This document shows, piece by piece, positions 33,997 through 44,680 of a DNA stretch of 64,000 nucleotides; the stretch's first letter is position 1, and each line of letters opens with the position of its first letter. Made by a program: the position numbers and the translations under genes. Source of the stretch: Acanthosepion esculentum (Eukaryota; Mollusca; Cephalopoda; Sepiida; Sepiidae); contig OZ038479.1 of the NCBI GenBank assembly GCA_964036315.1, forward strand, positions 59,237,746 through 59,301,745. The letters run 5' to 3'. The notes beneath the pieces were generated by a model. The model was not told where the DNA came from. It ran no database searches and saw only the letters and a list, made by a program, of their open reading frames with translations.

Positions 33997-35600
33997 CGAC
34001 ACACCTGTTGATTAAATAACTGAAACTACTCAGTTGTTATTGGCACATCGGAGAGAGGTATTGGTTAACAAGCTAGTTTGATTGGTTATGAGTTAGATCT
34101 ATCTTCCCTAGGTCCCAAGCATACTAAAAAGAGACAATAGTAATTCCTAATTAATATCTTATTTGTTGACTTGTTTACTTTAAAAGAAAGGAAAATGGTT
34201 ATCAGCTTCATCAAATCAAAAATTCTTTTATTTGCCATTTTCCCTTAGAACAGGGGTTCCAAACCTGCAGCCTATGCACTATTTTTGGCGGCCTTAAAGC
34301 TACCATTTTCATGAACAAGATTTCCCTCAACTTTTAATAAGTTGAATAAATTTGTCCCTCGTCCCTTCCATGCTTTTCAAATAGTAGTACTGTGTTTGAC
34401 ATACCAACCAAAATGCAAACAGACAATTTATTTTAAGGTCAGCAGAATCTATTCTTGTCTATTCTAGTTCCTGTCCAGGGATGAGAAGACAACTCGATCT
34501 CTCCAGTACTATGTATTCTTCATCAACTACCTTATGAGAACCTACAAATGTACTTTGTGACTATGCCTCTCCTCTGTCTGTTATATTTTTTTAATTTTTT
34601 ATAAGGAGAAATAAATTTGTCAACTCATATTAATAAAAGCTGGTCTCCATCTGAAAACTTTTACCCCTCCATTTATGTATTCAATGCAAAACTGATTTTA
34701 ATGCAAGAAAATGAGTTTCTACAAGTGGGCCCCCACTGAAGTTGATGCCTCCAACCAGTGGAATCGATATGTGCCCCATTGGTAATACCCTTGTGATTAG
34801 GCTGCTTTTGACCTACAACACCTGTCTCTTTTGTGTTCTTGAATTTGAGACCTTTGATATGGAATGTGATTGATCAGGATTCTCAACAATTCTTGCCTCT
34901 TTTAACTCTAAGAAAATGTAAACAAAAAAACAAATTTAAAATTCTGTTTAAAATCTGATATTTGTCAGAGAGATGTGTTTTGAATTCCACTAGTAAATTT
35001 AAAGATTAATTAACTTGATTTATTAAAAGTGATGCTTACTATGCATGCTAGCTTATCAGGTCAAAAGACACAGCAGAAAGACTGTAAATCTACCACTATC
35101 TGGAAAAAGCAAAAATAAAACCTATAGATATAAGGAACACCATAAGTGTGATAATCAAGAATTTGTTGTTTAAGACTAAATTTTCTTTAACCTTATATAA
35201 CCAATAGTTGAAGAATATATCTTTTTATTCTATATGCATTTATTATATTAAGTATAATGAATAATTTTATTTTTATACTAACTGAATGAGCGATATGAAA
35301 CTAGATTAATTATAATACTCATCCAATATTGAATAGTAGCCGGTCAATGCAAGATATCAGAATTATTTCCATTTTGTACATCTATGCAAAAAAAAATGTT
35401 CCCATTAGAAAATGACATTAAACTTTACATTTTTTAAATCTTCTAACATGTTTTTATTTAAACTCTTATGACAAACAATGCGATTAATTTCAAAATTGCA
35501 CTGAAAAGCTACAAATATTTTTTAAAATTAATTCAAATTTTTTTTCTGTCAAATTTGAGAGAAAAATAATGTATTTATTATGGAAAATTATTATTAAGAT
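33997..35600. other. Non-coding DNA
   Basis: No gene recognised. CAGGGGTTCCAAACCTGCAG at about 34252-34271 looks like the terminus of a hAT-type MITE (CAGGGGTTCCCAAA class), but no inverted partner was found. Confidence 0.4.
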
Positions 35601-36071
35601 AGGTACCTCCATGAGAGCTAGTAAAATAACAAATTTTCAGCACGTTTTTTTTATATGACAGACATTAATTTGGAAAATCTTGCAAAAATAAAAATAATTG
35701 TTGGATGTTAATGAAAATTTCAGAAACTATTCACAAATGATGGAAATTATTGTAAATATGTTTTCTTTTTTTAAAGTCATAGAAAAAATATTTTTTTATA
35801 TTTATTACCCCCCCCCCCATAACTAATTTTATGAAAACTCTAGAAATTCAGTCGCATTCAGTTTAGTGATTAAAAGCACAAGGCTTTGAGGAAAGCAAAT
35901 CATGTATTTTTTATTTATTGCCCCCCCCTGAAAATCAGCTCTGTATTGTAACATACAAAACACAATAAAACAAAGATATTTTCAAATGCTTTTATTTGTT
36001 TTTATGAATATGGACAATATTTTCTGAAAGCAAAAAATGTTTTCAATGAAAAATGAATTTTTAATACAATT

Positions 36072-36716
36072 CTTTGTTCGCGTCATGGAACTCTAAAGCA
36101 TATTCTAAGTAGCTGTAAGACAGCCCTAACGGAAGGCCGGTATAGATGGAGGCATGATGAAATATTAAAGGATATAGCAAAGATAGTTAGTACGGCCATC
36201 AGCAATAATACCTTAAACCTAGATAAAAGAGCCATAGAGTTTCATAGAGCTGGTGAGAAACCCCCCAAAAAGAACAAGAACATAGCAAATATCCTGTCAC
36301 CAGCAACGGACTGGGAATTAAGGGTCGACTTAGGGAAAAGATTAAAATTCCCCGACCACATCGTGCAAACATCTTTACGCCCAGATTTAGTATTTTTCTC
36401 TAATAATATTAAGAAAGTAATAATGTGGGAACTGACAGTGCCATGGGAAGAGCATGCAGAAGAAGCCCACGAACGGAAGATGTTAAAATATGACGAATTA
36501 AAAACGAGTTGTAAAAACAATGGATGGAAATCAAGCTGTTTACCAATCGAGGTGGGTGTAAGGGGTTTTGCTGCAAGGTCGCTTTGCAAAGCCCTAACTG
36601 ATATTGGCTTAGCAGGTGCTAACAAAAGAAAGGCCATTCAGACCATAACTAATACAGCAGAAAGGACAGCAAAATGGTTATGGATTAAGCGTGATAGCTC
36701 TTGGACTACAAAGTGA
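36072..36716 (+). pseudogene. C-terminal end of LINE ORF: zinc knuckle and PD-(D/E)xK-like endonuclease
   Basis: A continuous frame from the truncation point to TGA at 36714-36716 (about 214 codons). It opens in a C-H-C zinc knuckle (GTLKHILSSC) and continues GRYRWRHDEIL, then DWELRVDLGKRLKFP, then LRPDLVFF and VIMWELTVPWEE, then KYDELK, LPIEVGVRGFAARSL and AERTAKWLWIKR. R-P-D followed by E-L-T-V-P is the restriction-like nuclease signature of R2-like elements, where this domain nicks the target to prime reverse transcription. The reverse transcriptase is missing through truncation. The frame is undamaged, so the insertion is fairly recent compared with its neighbours. Confidence 0.75.
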
Positions 36717-36784
36717 AATTATTAAGCCAGTTAAATCTGTAAATAATTATTATATAATGGTAACATAATATTGACAGCGTTTTC

Positions 36785-36795
36785 ATATATATATA

Positions 36796-36880
<85 letters not shown>
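36785..36880. repeat. Compound (AT)n-(GT)n-(AT)n microsatellite
   Basis: About 96 bases of alternating AT, GT and AT dinucleotides in the LINE 3' tail; a smaller (GT)n lies at 37168-37187. Confidence 0.9.
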
Positions 36881-36882
<2 letters not shown>

Positions 36883-39196
36883 TTAAATGACTTTATTTGT
36901 ACAGGTACAGTCAACGAACATATGTCAATTGGTAAATTGTGTTATTTGTAAATATATTTTTATGTTAAACCCTTTTTATACGCGGTAGTTTAAATTACTA
37001 TTTACCTTAAGCGTTTTTTTTGTTTTTTTTTTTATCGGAATTATAACACGTACATAATGTATTTATAGAGTTTTTTCTCTCGATTTTTGTTTTAAATCGT
37101 CTGTATATTTCTATTCTATATTATTAGTTTATAGGGTTTACTTTTAAGCGATTCATATATGTATACATGTGTGTGTGTGTGTGTGTATTTATAATGTGTG
37201 TGTAGTTTTATAATGTGAAGTATAATAATTATTATATTCCAGGAGCATTTCGTAGTCTACTGTATTTAAACGACCTTAAATTTGTAAATAGTTTAATGGT
37301 AAGGAATATTATGTTGCTTACTTTACTTTATCGATTTTCTTTCTAATTTTATTATTGTGTGTAAAGAAATAGACTATGTTCATGGACAATTAAATATAGC
37401 GAATAAAACCAATCCAGTTAAAGTTAACCTGTAACAAATTTTAAGAATCGGACTAAATGATAAATGTAATAGTATGGTTGAGTTTAATTCCCCCCACCCC
37501 ACCCCAAAAAATAAAAATAAAATAAAATACAACCGGCAATATTTAAACGATGCAACACTTAGGGAAGGGATTAAACTTAGGAATATTAAGATTACCTCCT
37601 CGGTTATCCATTGAAGCTGCTATCCACCAAAGAGAAAAAAAAAAAAAGAAGCTAGTCCCCACTGCGGGCCATTTAAAAATAGTTCGCGCAGCTGATTGGT
37701 TGTACAAACAGCCAATCGGATGTGCGGAATACGTGGTCTTTCTTCGTAGAATTCTTTAAAAAGGCCAGAGTAACTGTTAGCGTTTTAAAAGTGAGGGGGA
37801 ATCAGGGTTAGATCTCCCCTGATTGGGTCGATTTGGTGATGGGGAGTATGATGTTGAAAGACCCGAAACTCCCTGATGAACCAAGTCAAAACATCACTGA
37901 CGACCCCCTCGGGCACCTACTTAAAAGCGTATTTTTAAAAAAAATTTGTTATTTCTTTAATTATAAAAGATTTTTACATTTAAGTTGTTAAAATATTATA
38001 AAATTAGTTAAAAGCCACATCCAGTTTCGTAAATTTCCTTATGAGATAGATCTTTTTTAGCGCGTTGTAAATTGTATCATTTTGACTAATCAGAAGACCC
38101 GCAGTAATTAAGAAATGTAATTTTGTGTTTATAATCGGGCTGTAATTATAAAGTACAGAAGACCAACCAGAATACAATTAAGTTGGGTTATTTGAGTTAA
38201 GCATTGTTCTCTGCTGTTAAGGCCTTTACTTTTGCGAAACACGTGTGGAGAAGTTAATTTGATTTTTCAATTTCAACTGAGAAGGGTACCTACAAGTATC
38301 AGTATCATCTTATGAAATTTATATGATCTTATTCTTATATTAATTTCAGTTATGACATTTTTCCATAGATGAAATATCGAAATTAATAAAATGAATGGAA
38401 ATACAAATAACACAGTGAAATGTAGTAAATGTACATAAAATTATAGTATTTTATGTACACTTCTGATAAAATTTCATAAGAAAGGTTCCCATAAATTAGA
38501 TACCTTTCTTATGAAATTTAATCTCACTCTCAACAGTCTTATTTTAATTTCTTTATATTTTCCATGAAGCATCGTAAACATAAAAGTGAAAGCTAAGTAC
38601 AAAAAAAAATTAGTGCGTTGAAAGTTTTCCTTAAAAATAATGAGGTAAATAATTTGTTCACTTAAATCTAAATAATTTCACTTCTCTTCTTCCACAGAAC
38701 AAATTATCCCCCACGTAATCCGTCAACATATCATTGATCACCTGTCAAGTGACGCGAAATGTTATGACCTGTTTTGTTTAATTTTCAAACTACACCTTTT
38801 CAGTGCAGAAACTAAGTCAAGCTTGTTTCAAAATATTTTAAATAAACATTATAATTTCTGCTTTTCTTAAAATAAGTTTTGAGAAAATTGATTTTTAAAA
38901 TAATTTCAAACTGAGATTTTCATTTTTTTTTATAAAAAAATGAAAATGGAAAAAATGGTTGATATGATTGATTATCTGTCAATTTTGCTGGCTCAAAAAA
39001 AACGAGATTTTTAACGAAAATTTCGGACATGCTAGGAACAATTAAAAAATGTAAAAAAATACCCCCAAAATACTTTGATTTTTCCTCTTAATAATAACAT
39101 AAATATTTAGTCGATAAAATTTTGTTTTTGTCAAGTTTGTCATCCTTTTCATCATGCTATGCTCTTTTTTAGCGATCTCATGGAGGTACCTATATT

Positions 39197-39445
39197 AAGA
39201 GGAAAGATAAAATTATTTTTTCTTTTTACTAAATTTTTAATCTTTTCTAGCATGTTCAAAATCTTAGTTAAAATATTTTTTGTGTCAGAGGTTGTCATAA
39301 TATTTACAATTAGTGTTTTTGCACCTTTTTCCCAGTGAAAAGCACATTGAATTGGATATTACTGCAAAAATCAAATAATTGTCAGATATTAATGAAACTT
39401 TCAGTACTGCAATAAACTCAGCCAGAAATTTTGAAACGGTATGTT
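39197..39445. repeat. GGTACC-family fragment
   Basis: Contains GGAAATATTACTGCAAAAATC-type and TAATGAAACTTTCAG words shared with 40560-40640 and 60430-60500; no gene. Confidence 0.4.
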
Positions 39446-40002
39446 GTACTACTTGGTATTAGTCAGAAGCTCCAATATGAACATTGTAGAGTGTTTGGGT
39501 ATCAGTCTTAGGACAGTTTAGAGGATTTGGAAAGGGTTGGGTGAGTCTAATGGTGATTACGAAGGTACAGCAGGTTGGAAAACTCATTCTGATAAGAAAA
39601 GAATTCCATTCATCTTCTTACATCAATTGCCTTGAGGAAGTAGTGCTGATCTGGATCAAGAGAGTGGCTGCTGGAAGACCCTATATCTGGCAACAGGACT
39701 CTGCTCCATGCCACACAAAAGCAGGAGAACCTAGTCATGGCTGTCAGACAATTTCTACAACCACATCATCCCTTACATCTGGACACCTAACTTCCCAGAC
39801 TGCAACCCTCTTGATTATTATGCGTTGGGCACATTTGAGCGAGAGACCAACAAAATTCCTTGTAACATCAAAGATGAACTGAAGGCAAGGATTATAGCAG
39901 CATTCACTAACTTAAACAAGGAGGCAATCCAGAAGAGGTGCAGGAGTTTCCAAAGTCGTCTGGAGGCCATGGTTGAAGCCAATGTTGATTTTATTGAATA
40001 AA
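39446..40002 (+). pseudogene. Internally deleted Tc1/mariner-type transposase
   Basis: The 5' part (about 39446-39600) reads as a helix-turn-helix end (NIVECLGISLRTV, then RIWKGLG). It is joined directly to the catalytic C-terminus at about 39650: VAAGRPYIWQQDSAPCHT with the second catalytic Asp. After a frameshift near 39750 come PYIWTPNFPDCNPLDYYALG with the third Asp, CNIKDELKARI, and RCRSFQSRLEAMVEANVDFIE, ending at TAA 39999-40001. The stretch with the first catalytic Asp is missing. The family differs from the mariner at 17.9-19.8 kb, since the block around the third Asp is N-P-L-D-Y-Y rather than S-S-D-Y-H. Confidence 0.75.
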
Positions 40003-42959
40003 TTCACTTTTAGTATTTCAAGATATTTTTGTTTAATTTTGATAAATATATCTGTTAAAATGAGATGTCAGTTTTATTTTATTTTTTGCGTCATTTAGAC
40101 AATTTATTCATTGCTCCCTGTAATATTTTTTCAAATCAGAGTAACTATACTTCAAATCAGCTAATATTCCTCAAAGTTTCAGAAAACTATTTTTGAAAGA
40201 TTTTTTTAATACAGAGAATTACATTGCAATGAAAGACAAATAAAAGGGCACTAATCAGCTATTTTAGAAACAAAAAATCAATTCCAGTCAATATAATTTC
40301 TGTTTGAAATGCACCAGAGTATTTTACTTACTGGAAATTGTAAATTTAATCCTTTAGCTTTCAATTAAATCTAAAATGAAAGCTTCAAGAAAGCATTTTC
40401 ATTTATAAAATTCATTTTAAACTTTAGGTATTGAAAATTAATGAAGGTATCTACTCTAGCACATTTGAAATTTTGGTAAAAATTCATTTTATTTATTTTA
40501 ATTTTTTTTTGCTTTATTGGTTGATGTAATATTTATGATTAGTGTTTCAGAGCCTTTTTTTCCAGTGAAGAAATATTGATTTGGAAATTCTTGCAAAAAT
40601 CAAATAATTGTTAGATTATAATGAAACTTTTAGGATATATTCACAAATGAATAAAATTATATTTTGAACATTCCCACCCCCACTTAGTTAATTTCATTAA
40701 ATTTTCATTCCAAAATTTGTTTTATGAGTTAAAAGCAGGACTTCTTGGAGAATATTAAACATCAATTTTTTTTTCTCAACCCGCTACTCATTTCCCGAAA
40801 ATCTTCTGAGTCATAAAATATGTATTAAAACTGACATTATTGAATTAGAAAAGCTTTTAATTACTTTTATAAATATGATTTATTAAGGACACTATTGTCT
40901 TAAGAAAAACATTTTTTTCAAAGAATAATGAATTTTTACAATAGTTTTTTTAATTATAATATTTTTTAAAATCTTTTAAGATTCTACATTACTTTAATCT
41001 CGTTAGGTGCTTTTGTTTTTAAGTGAAATCCATATTTACTAATTTGAAATTGAAAAGCCTAATAAAAATCATTTTGCACCAATATTTTACAAATAATTAA
41101 AAAAATTTTCTGCATATAAAATATAACATGCCCATTTTTTAAAGTATGGTCTACCATACACAATATTATCAGAAAATTAGAGCTACAGCTGTAGTAAATT
41201 GAAAGTCAACATTTCTAAAATTATATTATGGAGTATATTTCCCAATATTTTTAAGATTACTGAGTAATTAAAAAATTATGTAACGAAAGACGTTCGCATC
41301 ATTTTCTTAAATTATGTTTTACAGATAAAGTCTCCATAGAACAATAATCACTATGCTATAACCTGTGATTGCTTCTTCAGTTATGTAAAACATGGCAATG
41401 TCAGTTAAAACACAGGTACTGTTTTATTTTAAAAATACGTTTCTGTGTTTTAAAATTAAATAATATTTTTTCAGATCAGATTAATTATACCTTAAATAAG
41501 CCAATAAAGTTTCTGTAGAATATATTTTATTTTTGGAAGATTTTTTAATACAGAGAATTACATTGCAATGAAAAACAAAAACGGGAGTTAATCACCTATT
41601 TTATAAAAATAACTATTCTAAACAATATAATTTCTGTTTGAAATACTCTAGTGTATTTTGCTTGCTGGAAATAGTAAAATTAATTATTTAGTTTTCAATT
41701 AAAGCTAAAATGAAATCTTCAAGAAAGTTTTGTCATTTATAAAAATTCATTTTAAACCTTAGGTATCATAAATTAGTGGAGGTACCTATTTTTCAACTTT
41801 TCTTTCAACTAAAAAGTTACATAATGCCATTTTAATGTTGAATTATTTTAAAGATGAAAAATTAATTCATAAACATAAAAACATTTTAGCTTGCTGTCAT
41901 TAAGATATCACTCTATATCAGTTTTTCAGTTTCTCAATTTTAAGGACAAAATGTTTTGAAATAAAAAGACTTAAAAATTGTTGGAATGTAACAATTTAAT
42001 TTCCAAAATATGGTTGAATTGTAAGAGACAATTGAAAAACTCTTAATTTTGCTAAAAAGAAATTCACAAGTCGTTATTAAAAACAAAATCTTTGTTTAAG
42101 TACTTCCACTGAGTGGCTAACAAATTAGCATAACATGATGAAAAATGCCACAAATTTAATAAAAACAGTTTTATTGTCAAAATCTTTATTATTATTATTA
42201 TGATTATTATTATTAAGAGGAGAGACGAAAGGAGTTTTTTGTTTATTAAATTTTATTTTTTTTTGCATCAGCCAGACTACCAAAGATTAGTATAGAAAAT
42301 TTTAGTGTCTTTTTTTTTCCATTTATTTAATTGTATGAAATTTCAAAAAATTCTTTTTCGTATGGCTTAATGTTTATTCATTTATGAGCAAAAGTTTTTG
42401 AAGACTGTAACTCATCATTTTTTCTCAAACAAGATCCCCATTTAATGAAAATCTCTTGTGTATCATAAAATGAAAAATGCAACAAACTATAATATTAATT
42501 AGAAAAGCTTTTAATTGCTTTTATATATGATATAATATATAAGATATAATATATGCTTTTATATATAAACTATATTTTAGACATTACTGTCTTAAGAAAA
42601 AAATTTTCATCAATAATGAATTCTTACAACTGTTTCATTTTTTTTAAAGTACAATTACAATAATGTATAAAGTTTAAATCTTTTACAATTTTAGTGATAA
42701 TTTATAATTTTTATCAATTTTAATGATGAAAATAATTCCAATTAACTGAAACGTGGTGATAATAGTATTTGATGTAGAAGGCAAAAATATAATCCGTTTA
42801 ACTGTGTCTTACATACTTTTAGTTTTATAAGGACCTAAAAATGGCCAATATGCAAAACAGCAAAAAGACAGTATTCATTTTGACAGCTTCTCATTTACAA
42901 AGTTTGTCAGATACAGCATCCAATGTTTAGTGAGCAGTTTATTATTGTAACATAAAATT
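40003..42959. repeat. Tandem and dispersed repeat relics
   Basis: Two similar blocks, about 40140-40460 and 41480-41800, share AATACAGAGAATTACATTGC, TTTCTGTTTGAAAT, then CTTCAAGAAAG and TTCATTTATAAA. The second ends AGTGGAGGTACCTATTTTT (about 41777), a GGTACC-family terminus. 40560-41100 and 42180-42700 carry further worn family halves. A palindromic TATAATATAT stretch lies near 42530-42560. No gene. Confidence 0.5.
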
Positions 42960-43554
42960 GGAAAATGCATCTTCAATGGTATTGATATCTAAGGAATAGA
43001 AAAAAATTATTTAATGCATCAAAATGTTTATACTTATTCTTATACATCTTTTGTGAAGATAGAATCAATTTCTGATGGTAAAACAATCTTGTTTTACTGC
43101 AAAATGTTTGATCTTCATTGGCTGCTGCATTAGTGAACTAACCTTAATATATAACTACATGTATCTATTATAATATAGACTGCTTCCATATAGTATTCAG
43201 TACATAAGTTAATATATCTTTTTTTTTGTTGTTCACAGATGTTCGGGCTGTACAAAAATCACAATATTGAGAAATTCAATGAAGGAAAAGACATTAAACT
43301 TTCTGTGAAGAAAACAAATGTATTGAACAGTCTTCATGTAAAATTTATGGATTTACATTTTCAAAAGCATGGCAGAGAACTTTAACTAGTAAGAAATTAT
43401 ATTCATTGCAATGTGTGCATTGTTTTCTACAAAACACATTAATGTTATATGTGAATAAACAGGAGAGATATGAGATATTAATGTAACCTTTACTAATCTC
43501 GCTTGTGAAGTCAGACAATATAGGCCAGATGAAAACACACATTAGAAAGTAAAC
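42960..43554 (+). other. Upstream segment of zinc-finger locus ZF2, with conserved splice acceptor
   Basis: Duplicate of 14430-14976. The acceptor is at 43237-43238, after a T-rich tract (TTTTTTTTGTTGTTCACAG). The exon-like stretch after it has lost the ZF1 frame through a small deletion: CSGCTKI is kept, then TGA is reached. Read from the first ATG (43239) a different 48-codon frame runs to TAA at about 43385. The rest is decayed finger sequence. I cannot decide which frame, if any, is used. Confidence 0.5.
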
Positions 43555-44401
43555 AAATTCTTGTGTTAATCATCATTTCTCATGAAGACAGATTTGGTGA
43601 TACATATGTGAAGACACACTGGAGATAACCCATAATCTTGTGAAGTTTGTGGATCTGCATTTACAGAGGAGCCAGATTTGGTTTATCATCCTTGTACTTC
43701 CACTCGAGAGGAAGCTTATTCTTGTGAATGTTGTGGATCTTTATATTCACTGATATCAAGTTTCTTAATACACACTGTGGATATAAACCATATTATTGTG
43801 ACGTTTGTGGATTTATATTTTCACGAAAGTCAAATTTAATGTGCCATATCCAAACAGATGCAGTAGAGAAACCATATTCTTGTGAATTTTCTTAATTCAC
43901 AGTTAGAAAAAAAGTAAAATTTGTGGATCATATGTGAATACTCACTGGATAGAAATCACATTCTTGTGATGTTTGTGAATCTGCATTTTCACAGGAGATA
44001 AATTTAATCATTGATATGCATACTTATGCTGGACAGAAACCTTATTCTTGTGAAGTTTGTAAATCTGCATTTTCATGGAATCAGATTTGATGAAACATAC
44101 TGGAGAGAAAAACATTCTTGGGAGATTTGTGGGTCTACATTTTTATGGAAGTCCGATTTGGTTGTTCATGTGTGCACTCACTCCGGAGAGAAACCGTATT
44201 CTTCTGAAGTTTGTGGATCTGCATTTTCACAGAAATCAAATTTAGTCAGTCATATGCATACTCACTGATGAGAAACTCAATTCTTGTGAGGTTGGGGATT
44301 TTACATTTACTGACAAGTCAAGATTAGAAGGTCATAGGCAAAAATACACTGGAGAGAAACCACATTCTTCTCAGATTTAGTCATTCATATGCTTACTCAC
44401 A
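43555..44401 (+). pseudogene. Decayed 5' fingers of the ZF2 array
   Basis: About ten fingers are recognisable by TGTGAAGTTTGTGGATCTGC and CACTGGAGAGAAACC blocks at the 84-base period. Nearly every one has a stop, a lost Cys/His, or an indel, for example TTTTCTTAATTC at about 43887 and CACTGATGAG at 44263-44272. This edge of the array is not coding today. Confidence 0.75.
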
Positions 44402-44680
44402 ATGGAGAGAAACCATTATTATTCTTCTGAAGTTTGTGAATCTGCATTTTTGCAGAAGTCAGATTTGGTTAGTCATATTCATTCTCACACTGTAGACAAA
44501 CCGTATTCATGTGAGGTTTGCAGATTTGCATTTTCACGGAAAGCAAATTTGGTGAAACATAAAAGAATTCACACTGGAGAGAAACCATATTCTTGTGATA
44601 TTTGTGGATCTGCATTTTTACGGAAGTCAGATTTAGTTAATCGTGCGTACTCACACTGGAGAGAAACCTTATTCTTGTGA
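44402..44680 (+). pseudogene. Short open run of fingers directly upstream of the 42-finger frame
   Basis: An ATG (in ACAATGGAGAG, formed from a TGEK linker by a small shift) opens a frame with two full fingers and most of a third: SSEVCESAFLQKSDLVSH (first Cys replaced by Ser), SCEVCRFAFSRKANLVKH, and SCDICGSAFLRKSDLVN. It then loses frame because two bases are missing near 44641 (AATCGTGCGT where sister units have AATCATGTACGT). Restoring phase would join it to the next frame. If the deletion is an assembly error this ATG could be the real start of the long protein. Confidence 0.55.

Larger units (their letters stand above)
36071..37946 (+). mobile_element. 5'-truncated non-LTR retrotransposon with restriction-like endonuclease domain
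   Basis: The insertion points are set by the intact copy of the host repeat (about 62640-62700, reverse strand): host sequence stops after TTAATACAATT (36070) and resumes at ATTTGTTATTTC (37947). The insert starts mid-gene at its 5' end, contains the end of an open frame, a roughly 1.2-kb 3' untranslated tail with (GT)n/(AT)n microsatellites, and ends in TTTTTAAAAAAAA. A 5' truncation and A-rich end are typical of target-primed reverse transcription. Confidence 0.75.
35601..39196 (-). mobile_element. GGTACC-TIR element, full-length copy 2, interrupted by a LINE
   Basis: Starts ATAGGTACCTCCATGAGAGC and ends TCTCATGGAGGTACCTAT. With the LINE at 36071-37946 removed it is about 1.7 kb and colinear, in inverted orientation, with 61428-63155, including the internal hairpin (arms ATTTCATAAGAAAGG at 38471-38485 and its exact complement at 38503-38517). 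By eye, long stretches are around 90% identical to that copy. It has no coding frame, so it is a non-autonomous DNA element of unknown superfamily. Confidence 0.75.

Noticed and set aside
34252..34275. CAGGGGTTCCAAACCTGCAG, like a hAT MITE end
   Set aside because: No inverted partner or 8-base target duplication was found within a few kilobases.
37550..37759. A 69-codon frame in the LINE 3' tail
   Set aside because: Low complexity around an A-run, with no family likeness; it lies in untranslated sequence after the LINE stop.
44643..44645. GTG as a natural start of the 42-finger frame
   Set aside because: Eukaryotic GTG starts are rare and this one lies inside a broken finger just after a stop. 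It is an effect of the 2-nt deletion, not a chosen start.
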